This document shows, one piece after another, positions 26,565 to 36,076 of a DNA stretch of 64,000 bases (position 1 is its first letter; each line of letters starts with the position of its first letter). The notes below the pieces were generated by a model, which was not told where the DNA came from, made no database searches, and worked only from the letters and a program-made list of their open reading frames with translations. Location of the stretch: NCBI RefSeq assembly GCF_028748185.1, contig NZ_CP118164.1, forward strand, positions 1,984,001 through 2,048,000. The letters are read 5' to 3'. Position numbers and translations under genes: made by a program. The stretch is from Bremerella sp. P1 (GTDB taxonomy: Bacteria; Planctomycetota; Planctomycetia; Pirellulales; Pirellulaceae).

Positions 26565-28478
26565 ATGCAAAATGACGTATCTAGCCTCGGGTTCGTCAAA
26601 ACATATGTCTACCCGGCGCTTGCTCTCTTTTTGATTCCGATCGTTTGCCTGTTCTTCTACGAATACGTCCAGTCGACGTACGACCAGGAGTTTCTTGAGG
26701 CGGCGATCGCCGAGATCAACGCGGACGCAACGATGACGCCGGCAGAGAAGGCGCAGAACATCGAGGCGGCCCAGAACACGCCCCTTTCGTGGCTGTTGGT
26801 CATCGACGATCCGGAAGTTGCCGCCTGGCGATCCCAACTCCCTACCGAATATCTTTACTACAACCTGTCGATCATCTGGGCGATTCGTATCTCCTGGTTC
26901 TGCATTCTGGCTGGTATCGGGGCGTTCATGCTGACAGGGCTGACCGTCCTGCTGTCGCTCAAATCACAGTGGATGCAGTATTACAGCCTGCTACTTGGTT
27001 GGCATACCCTGCGGATATTCTGCACGCTGGAAGTCATCGCCCAGGCGCTGCTTGTCTTTTCCCTCTCCTTCTGGATACCAGCGTTCTTCTTCAATATCTT
27101 TATCGTCAAGCTGCTGTTTATCATCGGCATCATCGGTCTCTGTGCGGTCGGTGCCGTGATCGCAGCCATCTTCAAGAAGGTCGACGACAACTTTGTTATT
27201 GAAGGAGAAGAAATCACACGTGAGATGGCTCCGGCGCTATGGCACGACCTGGAGCGACTAAGCGACTCGATGGGGACCGCTCCGCCAGACCACGTGATCG
27301 CGGGCATCGACGACAACTTCTTCGTCACCCAGATGCCCGTTCAAGTTGCCGGTCATGCAAATCAAGACCTACGCACGGTCACCGGACGTACGCTGTTTGT
27401 CAGCCTTTCGCTGCTAAAGAAACTACCTCACCAGGAAGCCGACGCCGTGCTGCTTCACGAACTGGCCCACTTCAGCGGAAACGATACCACGTACACACAG
27501 AAGATCTCCCCACTCTTGTCACGATATGGTCATTACTTGCAAGGGCTGTATGAAGGAGGCATCTCGCGTCCGGTCTTCTACTTCGCCGTCATGTTCCGCG
27601 CCCTGTACGAACTCTCGCTGGGCAAACTGAGTCGTCAGCGTGAATTCAGGGCCGATCGTCTGGCGTCGGAAAAGACCTCGCCGGAGTCGATGGCCCATGC
27701 CTTGCTACGCATTACGGCCTACTCTCAGTATCGCAATGAACTAGAACAAGAGTTCTTCGAGGCCGAAGAAGCGCACGAGCAAGTGAATCTGTCCCAGCGG
27801 ATCGACGGTGGCTTTCAAGGCTTTACTACTGCGTTTGTTGACAAGCGAGACGTAGGACAACTGGCAACCGCGCATCCCTTCGATTCTCATCCACCACTGC
27901 AGCAACGTTTAGAAGCACTCGGATTTCGCGCATCCCCCGACGCGATGCGTGACGCGTTGTACGACGATTCACTCGGTCCTTGGTTCGAGAAGATTGATGG
28001 GGCCGATGAGCTTGAGCGTGCCCAGTGGAATCATTACGAAGAACGCTTCCGCCAATTTCACGAACAGGTTCTGGCCTACCGCTACATTCCCTCGAACGAA
28101 GCGGAACAGGAACTCGTCGAGAAGTTCTTCCCGCCTGTTGAACGAACCGCCGCCAAAGATCGCGCGGTCCAATTTAACTTTGAAAGGGTTGTCTACGAAG
28201 ACTGGGACCAACCTCTGTATTACCGAGAGATCGAAGGGATCACTCTGGAAACCGAATGGGGAACACGTCTCGATATAGTCGTGAAGCGAGATGGCAAGAG
28301 CCAAACGATCAAGTTGCCCGTGAGCAAGAAGCAAAACGAGATGAATGAATTGATCGGAACCATGGAGCAGTACTATGGTCGCGCGGCCACTGCGATCGCC
28401 TACCAGGCAAGCCTGCAACAGGAGGACAACCCCCTGCCCGATGCCCCCCTGAGCAACGAGACCTTCTCCATGGAATAA
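26565..28478 (+). CDS. Integral membrane M48-family metallopeptidase
   Basis: 637 aa. Membrane segments lie near residues 13-33, 101-132, 148-170 and 172-203. The protease domain has the zinc motif H298-E-L-A-H302 and the downstream REFRADRLA glutamate that supplies the third ligand. A ~150-residue C-terminal part (about 490-637) is soluble and unassigned. The M48 family (HtpX/Ste24-type) cleaves membrane or misfolded proteins at the cytoplasmic face. The ATG at 26565 begins MQNDVSSLGF ahead of the first membrane helix; the frame is open to 26487, across the proposed promoter. It ends 5 bp from the convergent DUF1569 gene. Confidence 0.9.
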   Translation: MQNDVSSLGFVKTYVYPALALFLIPIVCLFFYEYVQSTYDQEFLEAAIAEINADATMTPAEKAQNIEAAQNTPLSWLLVIDDPEVAAWRSQLPTEYLYYNLSIIWAIRISWFCILAGIGAFMLTGLTVLLSLKSQWMQYYSLLLGWHTLRIFCTLEVIAQALLVFSLSFWIPAFFFNIFIVKLLFIIGIIGLCAVGAVIAAIFKKVDDNFVIEGEEITREMAPALWHDLERLSDSMGTAPPDHVIAGIDDNFFVTQMPVQVAGHANQDLRTVTGRTLFVSLSLLKKLPHQEADAVLLHELAHFSGNDTTYTQKISPLLSRYGHYLQGLYEGGISRPVFYFAVMFRALYELSLGKLSRQREFRADRLASEKTSPESMAHALLRITAYSQYRNELEQEFFEAEEAHEQVNLSQRIDGGFQGFTTAFVDKRDVGQLATAHPFDSHPPLQQRLEALGFRASPDAMRDALYDDSLGPWFEKIDGADELERAQWNHYEERFRQFHEQVLAYRYIPSNEAEQELVEKFFPPVERTAAKDRAVQFNFERVVYEDWDQPLYYREIEGITLETEWGTRLDIVVKRDGKSQTIKLPVSKKQNEMNELIGTMEQYYGRAATAIAYQASLQQEDNPLPDAPLSNETFSME

Positions 28479-28483
28479 AGCGG

Positions 28484-28975
28484 TCAAGAGACCTCGGACG
28501 GCTCGCCTACCCCGATCTTCAGAAAGCTCATATGCATCTCGCAGTGTCGCAAGTGAAATTGCGTCCACTCTTCCTGGCTTAAATTGCCCAACAGCGGATG
28601 CTTCGCTCTCTGAGGCTCCAGGAGATACCGCCCGACCGCATCTTCCAAGTGAGCCAGCCCTTCTTCGGTCGGTACATCACCCGGCATGACCTGACCGTTG
28701 GCCTTGAAACCGGAAGGAACTCCCTTGGTAAGCAGGTTCTTCTTGAGAAACGTCTGAGCGACCCATCGCAGCGGAAGTGGTGCCTGAAACGTGGCTCCGT
28801 CCAGCGACATCTCGAATGCCTTGGCCAGATGCTCGAAGACCTGAGCTGGTGTCCAGTTCCCAAGCGTCTGCACCGAGCCAGCCGCTGCCAGTTCCTGTGC
28901 ATCTGCCAGAACATCTTGAAGGGTCGAGTAATGCAGATCCCGTCGCCCTGCTACCTTCTTCGTATTGATCGTCAT
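28484..28975 (-). CDS. DUF1569 protein (DinB-like fold)
   Basis: 163 aa. NWTPAQVFEHLAKAFEMSLDG and the C-terminal HPLLGNLSQEEWTQFHLRHCEMHMSFL are the DUF1569 signatures; the spaced histidines (H in EHL, H in LRHCEMH) probably form a DinB-like metal site. The function of the family is unknown. A second copy lies at 46473-46979. The ATG at 28975 is used; the frame extends to 29035 without a ribosome site. Confidence 0.83.
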   Translation of the reverse strand: MTINTKKVAGRRDLHYSTLQDVLADAQELAAAGSVQTLGNWTPAQVFEHLAKAFEMSLDGATFQAPLPLRWVAQTFLKKNLLTKGVPSGFKANGQVMPGDVPTEEGLAHLEDAVGRYLLEPQRAKHPLLGNLSQEEWTQFHLRHCEMHMSFLKIGVGEPSEVS

Positions 28976-29091
28976 GCCTTCTGTTCCCCGAATCTGAAGA
29001 GCCTTGCCGTTGATTCCAGGATCGCTCCTCGTCACCCAAACGTCTGTTGCCCACGATACACTTCTTAACGATCAAGCGGTGAAAAAGAAAC

Positions 29092-29505
29092 CTACCTTCG
29101 CGAATCAGACTTAGTATCCCAACGCGTTCTGGTCGCCAGCTCGCGGCGGTATTCGATCGGATAGATGGTTCGCTCGGCCATTTCTGGATCGTAGGTGGTC
29201 CATGTTTCGCGGCGCTGCAATGCAATCACTTTGCGAAGTAGGTCGGTATCGAACCAACGAGACACGTAGACTCGCTGGTTCCAATCGCGCCGCGGAATCT
29301 GCCCCGGCCTGCGTAGTAGACGCCAGGCGATTACCTGATAGCGAGCATCGACGTGGCTCCACTGGTAGAAGATGACCTGGTCCAGAACCGGACGTCCTGA
29401 GGAGTCGTAGACGTGATTCAGCTCGACAAGATCAACTCGATCCAAGACAGCCGGATCGGTGGGGATTGCGCCCAGCCACGCACATGTTAGCAACAGGGGG
29501 ACCAT
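29092..29505 (-). CDS. Small exported protein of unknown function
   Basis: 137 aa with a short hydrophobic start (MVPLLLTCAWLGAIPTDPAV) that may be a signal peptide. The rest is polar and Arg/Trp/Tyr-rich (FYQWSHVDARYQVIAWRLLRR), as in several small planctomycete exported proteins. No family recognised. It lies between the DUF1569 gene and the terminator of the DUF1559 gene, on the same strand as both. Confidence 0.65.
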   Translation of the reverse strand: MVPLLLTCAWLGAIPTDPAVLDRVDLVELNHVYDSSGRPVLDQVIFYQWSHVDARYQVIAWRLLRRPGQIPRRDWNQRVYVSRWFDTDLLRKVIALQRRETWTTYDPEMAERTIYPIEYRRELATRTRWDTKSDSRR

Positions 29506-29613
29506 AAGAGAGCCTCAAATCGATGAGAGTGCCTGCGATACCTTCCCCCTTACATAGGAATTCTTCGTCTCAGCCACGTTCAAATCAATCGCAGGCAAAT
29601 CGCTCGGCGCATG

Positions 29614-29646
29614 AAAAAAGCGAGGACACCAGCGGCATCCTCGCTT
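29614..29646 (-). terminator. Rho-independent terminator of the first DUF1559 gene
   Basis: AAGCGAGGA (29618-29626) pairs with TCCTCGCTT (29638-29646) around an 11-base loop. On the minus strand a T-run (complement of 29614-29619) follows. It lies 31 bp past the gene stop. Confidence 0.8.
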
Positions 29647-29676
29647 CTTATTGATCTATCAGCGGTCGTCAGAACA

Positions 29677-30690
29677 TTAATATTCTGGAATGACCGAACC
29701 GTCTTGGCGGTTGGCCAGGCTCACCAGCACTTGGTTAGCAACCGTTTCCGAAAGGAACTGGCACGAACCGTCGGTCAGCACGGTCAGCACACCACCTGGG
29801 TGAGCCGAGTTCAGAGGAATGGAAACCTCGTTTTGTGCACTTCCGTTGGCTGGGCTGCTGCTGTTAGCGGCCGAGTTGATACCACCGGTGTAAGGAGCGG
29901 TGAAGCTAGGATCGACGTCGATCGTGGTGATGTTCTGAGCGGTAGCCAAGCTGCCGGACGACGAAGTAGCCGTGAAACCGATACCGTTCCAGGCACCGCC
30001 GGTACCGTAGGTGGTACGAATGGTGTCCGACTGCTTCACGCGATTGGCATCGTAGAAGTAGTTGCTGTTTTCGCTGATCATCATGGTGTTGCTCGTACCG
30101 TCGGTAGCAGCAGACATGTTGATCGCATTCGAGCCGTCACCGCGAGCCACAACCATACCGTTGTAGTACTGCGACTTCTTGGTCGAGTCAATGTTCACAA
30201 CAGCGGTACCGTTCCACTTCTGTGCGGTACCACCGATGCCACAGTAGCTGGTCAGCTGGAAATTGCTGGCAACTTCGGGCAGCGGGCTCGATGGGCAGTA
30301 AAGACCATCAACACGCAGTTGAGTCAAAACAGGATTGGTCGTCGAGCTGTTGTCGCCAATGAACGAACCGCCGTTGAAGCCGGTCCAGATCAGCTGGTCG
30401 TAAGCAGCACCCTGCTCGACGAATGGAAGCAGACGCACGAAGAACGATGGAGCGGTACCGCTCGATCCGATCTGTGCTGCATTGAATGGCATCTTCAGGT
30501 AGGTGTCGTGGTAGTTGTGCATGGCCAAACCGAGTTGCTTCAGTTGGTTGTTGCACTGGATACGACGGGCGGCTTCACGAGCCTGCTGAACGGCTGGCAG
30601 AAGCAAAGCGATCAGCACGCCAATAATGGCGATCACAACAAGCAGTTCCACCAGGGTAAAACCCCGGCGGGCATTCCAAGAATGAGTCAC
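29677..30690 (-). CDS. DUF1559 pilin-like exported protein
   Basis: 337 aa. The N-terminus is a type IV prepilin-like signal: [15 protein letters not shown] with cleavage expected after Gly and a long hydrophobic helix, then the planctomycete-typical [17 protein letters not shown]. The C-terminus has the [20 protein letters not shown] segment (H-x9-DG) that defines DUF1559. Such proteins occur in dozens of copies per planctomycete genome; their role is unknown, possibly pseudopilins or surface fibres. The start is GTG at 30690, with AAGGAGA five bases upstream. Followed by its own terminator. Confidence 0.92.
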   Translation of the reverse strand: MTHSWNARRGFTLVELLVVIAIIGVLIALLLPAVQQAREAARRIQCNNQLKQLGLAMHNYHDTYLKMPFNAAQIGSSGTAPSFFVRLLPFVEQGAAYDQLIWTGFNGGSFIGDNSSTTNPVLTQLRVDGLYCPSSPLPEVASNFQLTSYCGIGGTAQKWNGTAVVNIDSTKKSQYYNGMVVARGDGSNAINMSAATDGTSNTMMISENSNYFYDANRVKQSDTIRTTYGTGGAWNGIGFTATSSSGSLATAQNITTIDVDPSFTAPYTGGINSAANSSSPANGSAQNEVSIPLNSAHPGGVLTVLTDGSCQFLSETVANQVLVSLANRQDGSVIPEY

Positions 30691-31283
30691 GTACGTCTCC
30701 TTCTCTGTTCCCAGAGAGATACAAGAAATAGAACCGAGATGTGGAAATGAGCCCCCGCGAAACCAAAAGCGAGAACCGGAATTCCGACCCCGAAGGTTAA
30801 AAACCTCCGTGCCTCTATTGGCCGGTCAACCCAGCGATAAGCAGAGAGATTGATGAAGAATCTTACTGCATGAAAAGCGCTGCGTGATTCTTTATACTCG
30901 AGTTTCTTATCTTCACGAGTATCAATCACCCAACTATAAAAAACTAATTTCTCTGACACTCCTGTCATCCCCTTAATGGAGAAGATGCCTTCCTAAACAG
31001 GAGTCTTGCAGCCGCCAAAGATGGTTGTGAATTGTTGCGATAACATTCTTCCCATTCTCTGCAATTTTTGCCTAACTGCCGGGTGGCTAAATTTTGGGCC
31101 GTTCCGCATGATAGCCCACTATCTATAGATATCATGGAGTTAAGGCAGCTTAACTCCCCATTGACAGGCATCTGCTTCTTCTGTGAAAAGCTGCCTGGTA
31201 GACCCAAATGCGTCGAAACAAACGTTGCCACAAGCACACGATTCACAACCTGGCTTATGGCCAATCACGCGCCCTTCAATCCT
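30691..31283. other. 593-bp intergenic region upstream of the first DUF1559 gene
   Basis: AT-rich and without a convincing gene: short frames here lack ribosome sites and planctomycete-like protein composition. It contains an inverted repeat at 30894-30922 and a 10-bp palindrome at 31121-31130 (ATCTATAGAT). It probably holds the promoter and a long leader of the DUF1559 gene. Confidence 0.55.
30894..30922. repeat. Inverted repeat upstream of the first DUF1559 gene
   Basis: ATACTCG (30894-30900) and CGAGTAT (30916-30922), 15 bp apart, about 200-230 bp before the GTG. It could be an operator or a leader hairpin; nothing distinguishes these. Confidence 0.35.
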
Positions 31284-31697
31284 TTACGATTCGGACGAAT
31301 CGCTATCCATAAATTGAGCCCGTTTCGCACACAGAGATAGCACTCTTTCATGAGATGTACTCATAATGCCACCCCCCAACCAAGACACCACCCGGAGGTA
31401 CTGCAAGGAGGTCTCTGGCGCTTCTTTCAGCATGGGTATGTAAGCCTTCTGCAGAACCCAATACCCCACGAAGATGATCGCGGCCGCAGGCAGCACACGT
31501 ACAAAGAAGGGAGTGGCGACGATCGTCGTCGTGCTTAGCGCCACCAGAAAGATGGGAATCAAAAGATACATTATCGCCCCACCAAAAAGGTCTCGCAGTT
31601 CAGCTTCGACCTGGGGCAAGCTCATCGTATCGACCGGCCGCCGATAAGGCTCGTCTGGCTCAGGCACATTCGGCAGAGGTTCTTGTTCTTCAATCAT
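31284..31697 (-). CDS. Small membrane protein of unknown function
   Basis: 137 aa. The first ~40 residues are polar and proline/glutamate-rich, then two to three hydrophobic segments follow (IMYLLIPIFLVALSTTTIV and AAAIIFVGYWVLQ). This resembles small planctomycete membrane proteins with an acidic N-terminus. The ATG at 31697 (MIEEQEPLP) is preferred; another ATG at 31712 is in frame. It lies downstream of the terminator of the lipoprotein gene, so it needs its own promoter. Confidence 0.68.
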   Translation of the reverse strand: MIEEQEPLPNVPEPDEPYRRPVDTMSLPQVEAELRDLFGGAIMYLLIPIFLVALSTTTIVATPFFVRVLPAAAIIFVGYWVLQKAYIPMLKEAPETSLQYLRVVSWLGGGIMSTSHERVLSLCAKRAQFMDSDSSES

Positions 31698-31756
31698 TGG
31701 CAATCCGTGCAACTATTGGGAAGCGGTCGCTCCATCCTAATGCCCAACGGCAAGAA

Positions 31757-31795
31757 AGAAAAAGACGCCTTGGCCATCAGATGCCAAGGCGTCTT
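31757..31795 (-). terminator. Rho-independent terminator after the lipoprotein gene
   Basis: A perfect 13-bp stem (AAGACGCCTTGGC, 31762-31774, with 31783-31795) and 8-base loop, with a T-rich tail on the minus strand. It ends the DUF1559-lipoprotein transcript. Confidence 0.88.
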
Positions 31796-31819
31796 CATGA
31801 GATTCAGATTTCAAGTCGG

Positions 31820-32245
31820 TTATTTGGACTTCAATTCAAAGTCAAACTCGTTGGGTCCCAACTCCACCGTGCGAGTCAGTTCGCTGCGGCGGTTGTACCG
31901 AACGGGAATCGGGTCTTTGAATTTTGGACCTTTGTAGTTGTCGTCGACCGTTGGCGGTTCGGTCGAAATGGCAACGCGATGCTCACCAGGCTCCGCCCCT
32001 TTCGTGGTGCGGATATAGGTGAGTTCGTAGCTTCCCGTGTCATCGGTAACCGCAGTTGAAGGACGACCTTTCTCAGGCGAGAACCTAACGACAGCATTCG
32101 GATACGGCTTGCCATCCAAAGTAACCGTGCCGGTGACCTTACCGAGGTCTCCATAATCCTCCTGGCTGCAACCGACGGCAACGAGAACGATGGTCAGTGC
32201 TGCACAGAATCCGAACTGCCTGGCTGTAAAACGCATGATGTTCAT
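31820..32245 (-). CDS. Small lipoprotein with transthyretin/carboxypeptidase-regulatory-like domain
   Basis: 141 aa. A lipoprotein signal ends in the lipobox VAVGC (residues 22-26). The mature part is one beta-sandwich-like domain: KVTGTVTLDGKPYPNAVVRF then DDTGSYELTYIRTTKGAEPG, a pattern of carboxypeptidase regulatory-like domains. It lies 23 bp downstream of a DUF1559 gene and ahead of a terminator, so the two form an operon. This pairing is repeated at 35556-37033. It is probably exported to the cell envelope with the pilin-like protein; function unknown. Confidence 0.87.
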   Translation of the reverse strand: MNIMRFTARQFGFCAALTIVLVAVGCSQEDYGDLGKVTGTVTLDGKPYPNAVVRFSPEKGRPSTAVTDDTGSYELTYIRTTKGAEPGEHRVAISTEPPTVDDNYKGPKFKDPIPVRYNRRSELTRTVELGPNEFDFELKSK

Positions 32246-32268
32246 TTGACTCCATCAAAATACCAGCT

Positions 32269-33249
32269 TTAGTACTCGCCCAGGACGTTTCCATCCTGGC
32301 GATCGGCAAGGCCCGTCAGAACGGCGAAGTCGACGGTCTCGGCAAGGAAGCTGACCGAAGCATCGCCCAATGTCATCAAGACACCTCCCGGGTGAGCCGA
32401 GACGAGAGCAACATTCACGTTGTAGTGCGCGGCATTACCGTTACCACCTTCGGTGGCAATCGGGTAACGAATGGTTGTGACGTTGGCCGTCCAGGTTCCA
32501 GCACCGCCACCGTTGCCCCAGGTACGTCCCGCATGCCCCGAGCTTCGACGGTAAACCTTGCTGCCGGAGGAGTTGTAGAAATAATCGCTCTGCTCGCTCA
32601 CCATCATGGTATTGCTGGTTCCATCGGTGACTGCCGCCAGACTAATCGCGTTACTCTTGCCGTTCAACGGAACGATCATGCCGTTGTAGACCGAGTCGCC
32701 GTAGCTGCTGTCTTGCGGAGAGGTGGAAACAGTCGCGGTCGTGCCGCCCTGGTAGTACGAACCCGTGATGCCAACGTAGTTGGTCAATTGCAGTTCCACA
32801 TTTCCATTGGAATTGGTCGCCTGCGTTTCGACGCTTGGCAGTGGGCTGGAAGGACAGTTGTATCCAGGCACACGAAGCTGTCCAAGAATCGCAGCATTCG
32901 GACTCGGACCGTCCTGCATCGTCCAGTCGCCGCTGAACTCGAACTGATCGTAAGCCGCGTTCTGCTCCATGAACGGAAGCAGACGCGTCAGCCACGATGG
33001 GCCGCGCTGTCGAGCGCCAGTGTCGCTCTGTGGCACCGCGTTGTACGGTAGCTTTCCATACGTGTCGTGATAGTTGTGCAGCGCCAGACCAATCTGCTTC
33101 TGGTGATTGGTGCACTGAATGCGGCGGGCGGCTTCTCGAGCCTGTTGAACGGCCGGCAGCAACAAGGCAATCAAGACGCCGATGATGGCGATCACCACCA
33201 ACAACTCAACGAGGGTGAAGCCGTGACGACTTCGAGTGATGCGGGACAT
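32269..33249 (-). CDS. DUF1559 pilin-like exported protein
   Basis: 326 aa. A prepilin-like N-terminus ([15 protein letters not shown]) is followed by the amphipathic [14 protein letters not shown] helix. The C-terminal segment is [20 protein letters not shown], where the usual DG reads DA. The ATG at 33249 gives [10 protein letters not shown] directly before the prepilin cleavage site; the frame extends to 33336 without support. It is the first gene of a two-gene operon with the lipoprotein at 31820. Confidence 0.92.
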   Translation of the reverse strand: MSRITRSRHGFTLVELLVVIAIIGVLIALLLPAVQQAREAARRIQCTNHQKQIGLALHNYHDTYGKLPYNAVPQSDTGARQRGPSWLTRLLPFMEQNAAYDQFEFSGDWTMQDGPSPNAAILGQLRVPGYNCPSSPLPSVETQATNSNGNVELQLTNYVGITGSYYQGGTTATVSTSPQDSSYGDSVYNGMIVPLNGKSNAISLAAVTDGTSNTMMVSEQSDYFYNSSGSKVYRRSSGHAGRTWGNGGGAGTWTANVTTIRYPIATEGGNGNAAHYNVNVALVSAHPGGVLMTLGDASVSFLAETVDFAVLTGLADRQDGNVLGEY

Positions 33250-33736
33250 GTCTCTTCTCCGGATGTAAGAATGATTTCGAGAACCCAATGGCATATGCGG
33301 TACCATTAGGGGATCTGCCGCACGACGTATATTCAAATCTTGTTCCTTTGATGAAAAACATCGCTTCCGCTTGAGGATTCCCGTAGAAACTTATCATCAC
33401 GGGAAATGCGAACGCCACTACAATAGACATAGAGAAGGCATGCGCCCCGCTGATGTGACATCCATAGCGACAAATTTACACAAGAATAGTTAGCAACGAG
33501 ACTTTCCCTGACATGGCATGCCCAGGGCGGTAGCACGCAAGTTCGACAACTGCCCAAAAAGGATGCTTCCCCGAGATATCATCGAGCACAAACCCATTAT
33601 TCTGTGGGGAACAGGGCCATCCGCAGCTGCCAAAGGACAAACCATGAGCCCAGCTCGCCAAAAGAGGGGCAAGGGAAATTATCACACCTCTGTTGTTTTT
33701 CGCGCGCCGGCAGGCAATTGAAGATTTCGCCAGCGT
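33250..33736. other. 487-bp intergenic region upstream of the second DUF1559 gene
   Basis: No supported gene. An inverted repeat TTCCCGT / ACGGGAA (33378-33384 and 33399-33405) lies about 130-155 bp before the DUF1559 start. The remainder probably holds that gene's promoter and the 3' end of the SDR transcript; no obvious terminator. Confidence 0.5.
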
Positions 33737-34477
33737 TCAAGCAGTACCGCCGTTGACTGGAATGACCTGCCCCGTGATCCAGCCGCTATCTTCACTGGCG
33801 AGAAAAACGATGACCGGCCCCATGTCTTCTGGCTTCCCGAGGCGTCCTAGGGCGGCCAACTTTCGCATGCGATCGATCTTCTCTTCTTCGTTGTTGCCCA
33901 GAAACAAATCTGTTTCCGTAGGCCCTGGCGAGACAATGTTCGACGTAATCGCGCGAGCCCCCAACTCCTTGGCCAGACTTCGCGAAAGCTGCTCGATCGC
34001 TCCCTTCGTCGCACAGTAGGGGCCATAGGTCGGCAGGAACATGAGTGCCGCCGATGAAGAGATAGAAATGACCCTTCCACCATCGGCCAGGCGTTTGGAC
34101 GCTTCTCGCATCCCGTAGAAAACGCCGCTGACGTTGACCTCGATGAGCCGAGCGAACTGCTCGTCGGTCGTATCTTCGATCGTTTCGTAATGAACGATGC
34201 CGGCGTTGTTCACGAGAATGTCGACCTTCCCGAATTCCTTTTCGGCAACATCAAACAGCTTCGCCACATCTGCAGACTGAGAGACATCGGCCTGAACGGC
34301 GACTGCCTTACCACCAGCGGACTCGATGCGAGAGACCACTTCAGCCGCCGCATTCTCGTTACTCGCATAGTTAACGACTACGCTGGTACCGGCGGCCGCC
34401 AGGCTCTCGCAGATGTTGGCTCCGATCCCGCGCGAACCACCCGTGACGATCGCTACCTTGTTTTCCAACTTGCGCAT
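33737..34477 (-). CDS. Short-chain dehydrogenase/reductase
   Basis: 246 aa, classical SDR. The NAD(P) loop TGGSRGIG lies at 12-19, NNAG at 90-93 and the catalytic Y154-x3-K158 in YGPYCATK. The serine lies in ISISSSA. The C-terminus ends in the usual ITGQVIPVNGG. SDRs of this shape are often annotated as 3-oxoacyl-ACP reductase or glucose dehydrogenase-like, but no lipid-synthesis gene is adjacent and the substrate is unknown. The ATG at 34477 is preceded by an AAGGAAAG purine tract. Confidence 0.92.
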   Translation of the reverse strand: MRKLENKVAIVTGGSRGIGANICESLAAAGTSVVVNYASNENAAAEVVSRIESAGGKAVAVQADVSQSADVAKLFDVAEKEFGKVDILVNNAGIVHYETIEDTTDEQFARLIEVNVSGVFYGMREASKRLADGGRVISISSSAALMFLPTYGPYCATKGAIEQLSRSLAKELGARAITSNIVSPGPTETDLFLGNNEEEKIDRMRKLAALGRLGKPEDMGPVIVFLASEDSGWITGQVIPVNGGTA

Positions 34478-34658
34478 ACCGACTCTTTCCTTGCTTCCAG
34501 ACATTGGGCTGTATTGAGAAATGATGAAGCTTTTCGGCAGCCAATCAACCCAAGTCGTACGTTTCGAATCCGCCAGCTGGAATCATGGCTTGGACAGGAA
34601 AGAACACACTTCGTCGTCCACCGTATCGCGCAGCCATCGTCCGTTCGTTCGCCACGCG

Positions 34659-35309
34659 CTAATCAATATCCATGGGCACATCATCCCAGGCTTCTTCGCA
34701 GAACAGCCACTCCAGCGCATGCCGTCGATTGATGATGATATACGGCCGCAGTCGCATTGGCTTCTTGGGCAGTTCAAGTTGGTTGTCGGTTTCGTGCTGG
34801 ATTGCCCAGTGAATGCAGTAGGCCAGATCAAGCTTCGGAGCGATTTCTTCAATCGATCGCAACTGACACTTATTGCGAAACCTCTCACTCGACGCCGAAG
34901 CCTTCAAATTTGGAAACATCGTCACCATATCGTTGGTGCACGTTTGATCGAACTCCAGGGAGTCGTGTACCTGCCCAATCCAGGCAAGCGTCCATACGGT
35001 CTCAACATGCGGCGCGTACTTGTCGAGCAGGCTGTCATCCTTGTTTCGCAAAAAGGCCGATTCCTCTGGCGTGACCTTTTCGAGCAGCCCTTCCTGGGCC
35101 AGCCAAGACCATCCCAACTGCTTGGGAAACCCAAACGAGCATGCTACGCAGGTAAACAGGCACAGCATGCGGTCGAGCAGTTCCTCTTGCGTCCGACGAA
35201 TGGCGATATCGCCCAACAGCGGCAAATCCGGGTTGATCGGATAGCCCAGCTTCTTTGACTTGGTCAAGCTTTGCTTGCGGATTGTCTCAGGTTCCATTAT
35301 TCGTTCCAT
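34659..35309 (-). CDS. DUF4272 protein
   Basis: About 216 aa from the ATG at 35309. RTQEELLDRMLCLFTCVACS, followed by AQEGLLEKVTPEESAFL, WTLAWIGQVHDSL and a terminal RRHALEWLFCEEAWDDVPMD, matches the DUF4272 layout. Function of the family is not known. Starts at 35360 and 35297 are also possible; none has a clear ribosome site. No signal peptide. It lies upstream of the SDR on the same strand, 181 bp apart. Confidence 0.78.
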   Translation of the reverse strand: MERIMEPETIRKQSLTKSKKLGYPINPDLPLLGDIAIRRTQEELLDRMLCLFTCVACSFGFPKQLGWSWLAQEGLLEKVTPEESAFLRNKDDSLLDKYAPHVETVWTLAWIGQVHDSLEFDQTCTNDMVTMFPNLKASASSERFRNKCQLRSIEEIAPKLDLAYCIHWAIQHETDNQLELPKKPMRLRPYIIINRRHALEWLFCEEAWDDVPMDID

Positions 35310-35482
35310 CTTCGGGAATTGAGAAAGCAACTGGGCGTTGGTACGCGGCCAATCGTGCATGGGGGATTTCGCTCGACGCAGGACGTTTTGCCGGGTCGGC
35401 AATGTCCGGAAACATGCTAACAGAGCGAACGAATTCGCGTAAGATCGTTCAAAATAGCGCCACATGTCCAGGAGATTTCAAT

Positions 35483-35521
35483 AAAAAAGCCAGGGCCCAT
35501 CTTCCTTCGATGGGCCCTGGC
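35483..35521 (-). terminator. Rho-independent terminator after the second lipoprotein gene
   Basis: A 13-bp stem (35489-35501 with 35509-35521, core CCAGGGCCCATC) and 7-base loop are followed on the minus strand by six T. It starts 34 bp after the lipoprotein stop. Confidence 0.9.
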
Positions 35522-35555
35522 CGTGACTTCCAACCTTGGTGCAGCGCAGAATTGG

Positions 35556-35966
35556 CTATTTCATGTCGAGCATGACCTCGTTGTCCCCTTCGACGACGGC
35601 GACCTTCAGATCACTACCCACATCGTTGGTGTACTTCTTGGGGATCTTCGAGATCGCCGAGGTTGGCGTCGGGGGCCCATTCATATCCAGGCTCATATCG
35701 ACGGCCGGCTGAAGGTAGGCGATGTACTCGCCGACCCGCACTGGCTCTTCGACTTCAAACGCGCCTCCGTCACCAATGGCTGCTTTGTAGGCAAAGCCCG
35801 TTTGATGGTTCATGAGGAAGACTTCCACGTTCTCGGTGACGGGCTTTCCCTTCAGGGTCAGCGTCCCCTGCACCTTTCCTACAGGATAGCCAGGGCCTTG
35901 ACCGCACCCGGCGGCCACCAGCGTGAACATCGCCAGAAGTGAGAGCTTCCATAGATTCTGATTCAT
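35556..35966 (-). CDS. Small lipoprotein downstream of a DUF1559 gene
   Basis: 136 aa. The lipoprotein signal ends with VAAGC (lipobox at about residues 17-21). The mature domain KVQGTLTLKGKPVTENVEVF looks like the same carboxypeptidase-regulatory/transthyretin-like beta fold as the 31820-32245 protein, though overall sequence similarity is low. The ATG at 35966 has AAAGGAAA just upstream. It lies 110 bp after the DUF1559 gene at 36077 and before a strong terminator, repeating the pilin-lipoprotein order. Confidence 0.86.
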   Translation of the reverse strand: MNQNLWKLSLLAMFTLVAAGCGQGPGYPVGKVQGTLTLKGKPVTENVEVFLMNHQTGFAYKAAIGDGGAFEVEEPVRVGEYIAYLQPAVDMSLDMNGPPTPTSAISKIPKKYTNDVGSDLKVAVVEGDNEVMLDMK

Positions 35967-36076
35967 CACATTTCCTTTCGGTTGCTTCAGGCTTGATGAG
36001 ACACAAGCCATCCATCGGAGCTTCGCCTTAGGCTGCGATGGATGACTCAGATAACCCAAAGAACAATTCCACGAGA

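Noticed and set aside
30965-31264. A 99-codon minus-strand frame in the DUF1559 leader
   Set aside because: No ribosome site, no family resemblance, and AT-rich intergenic composition.
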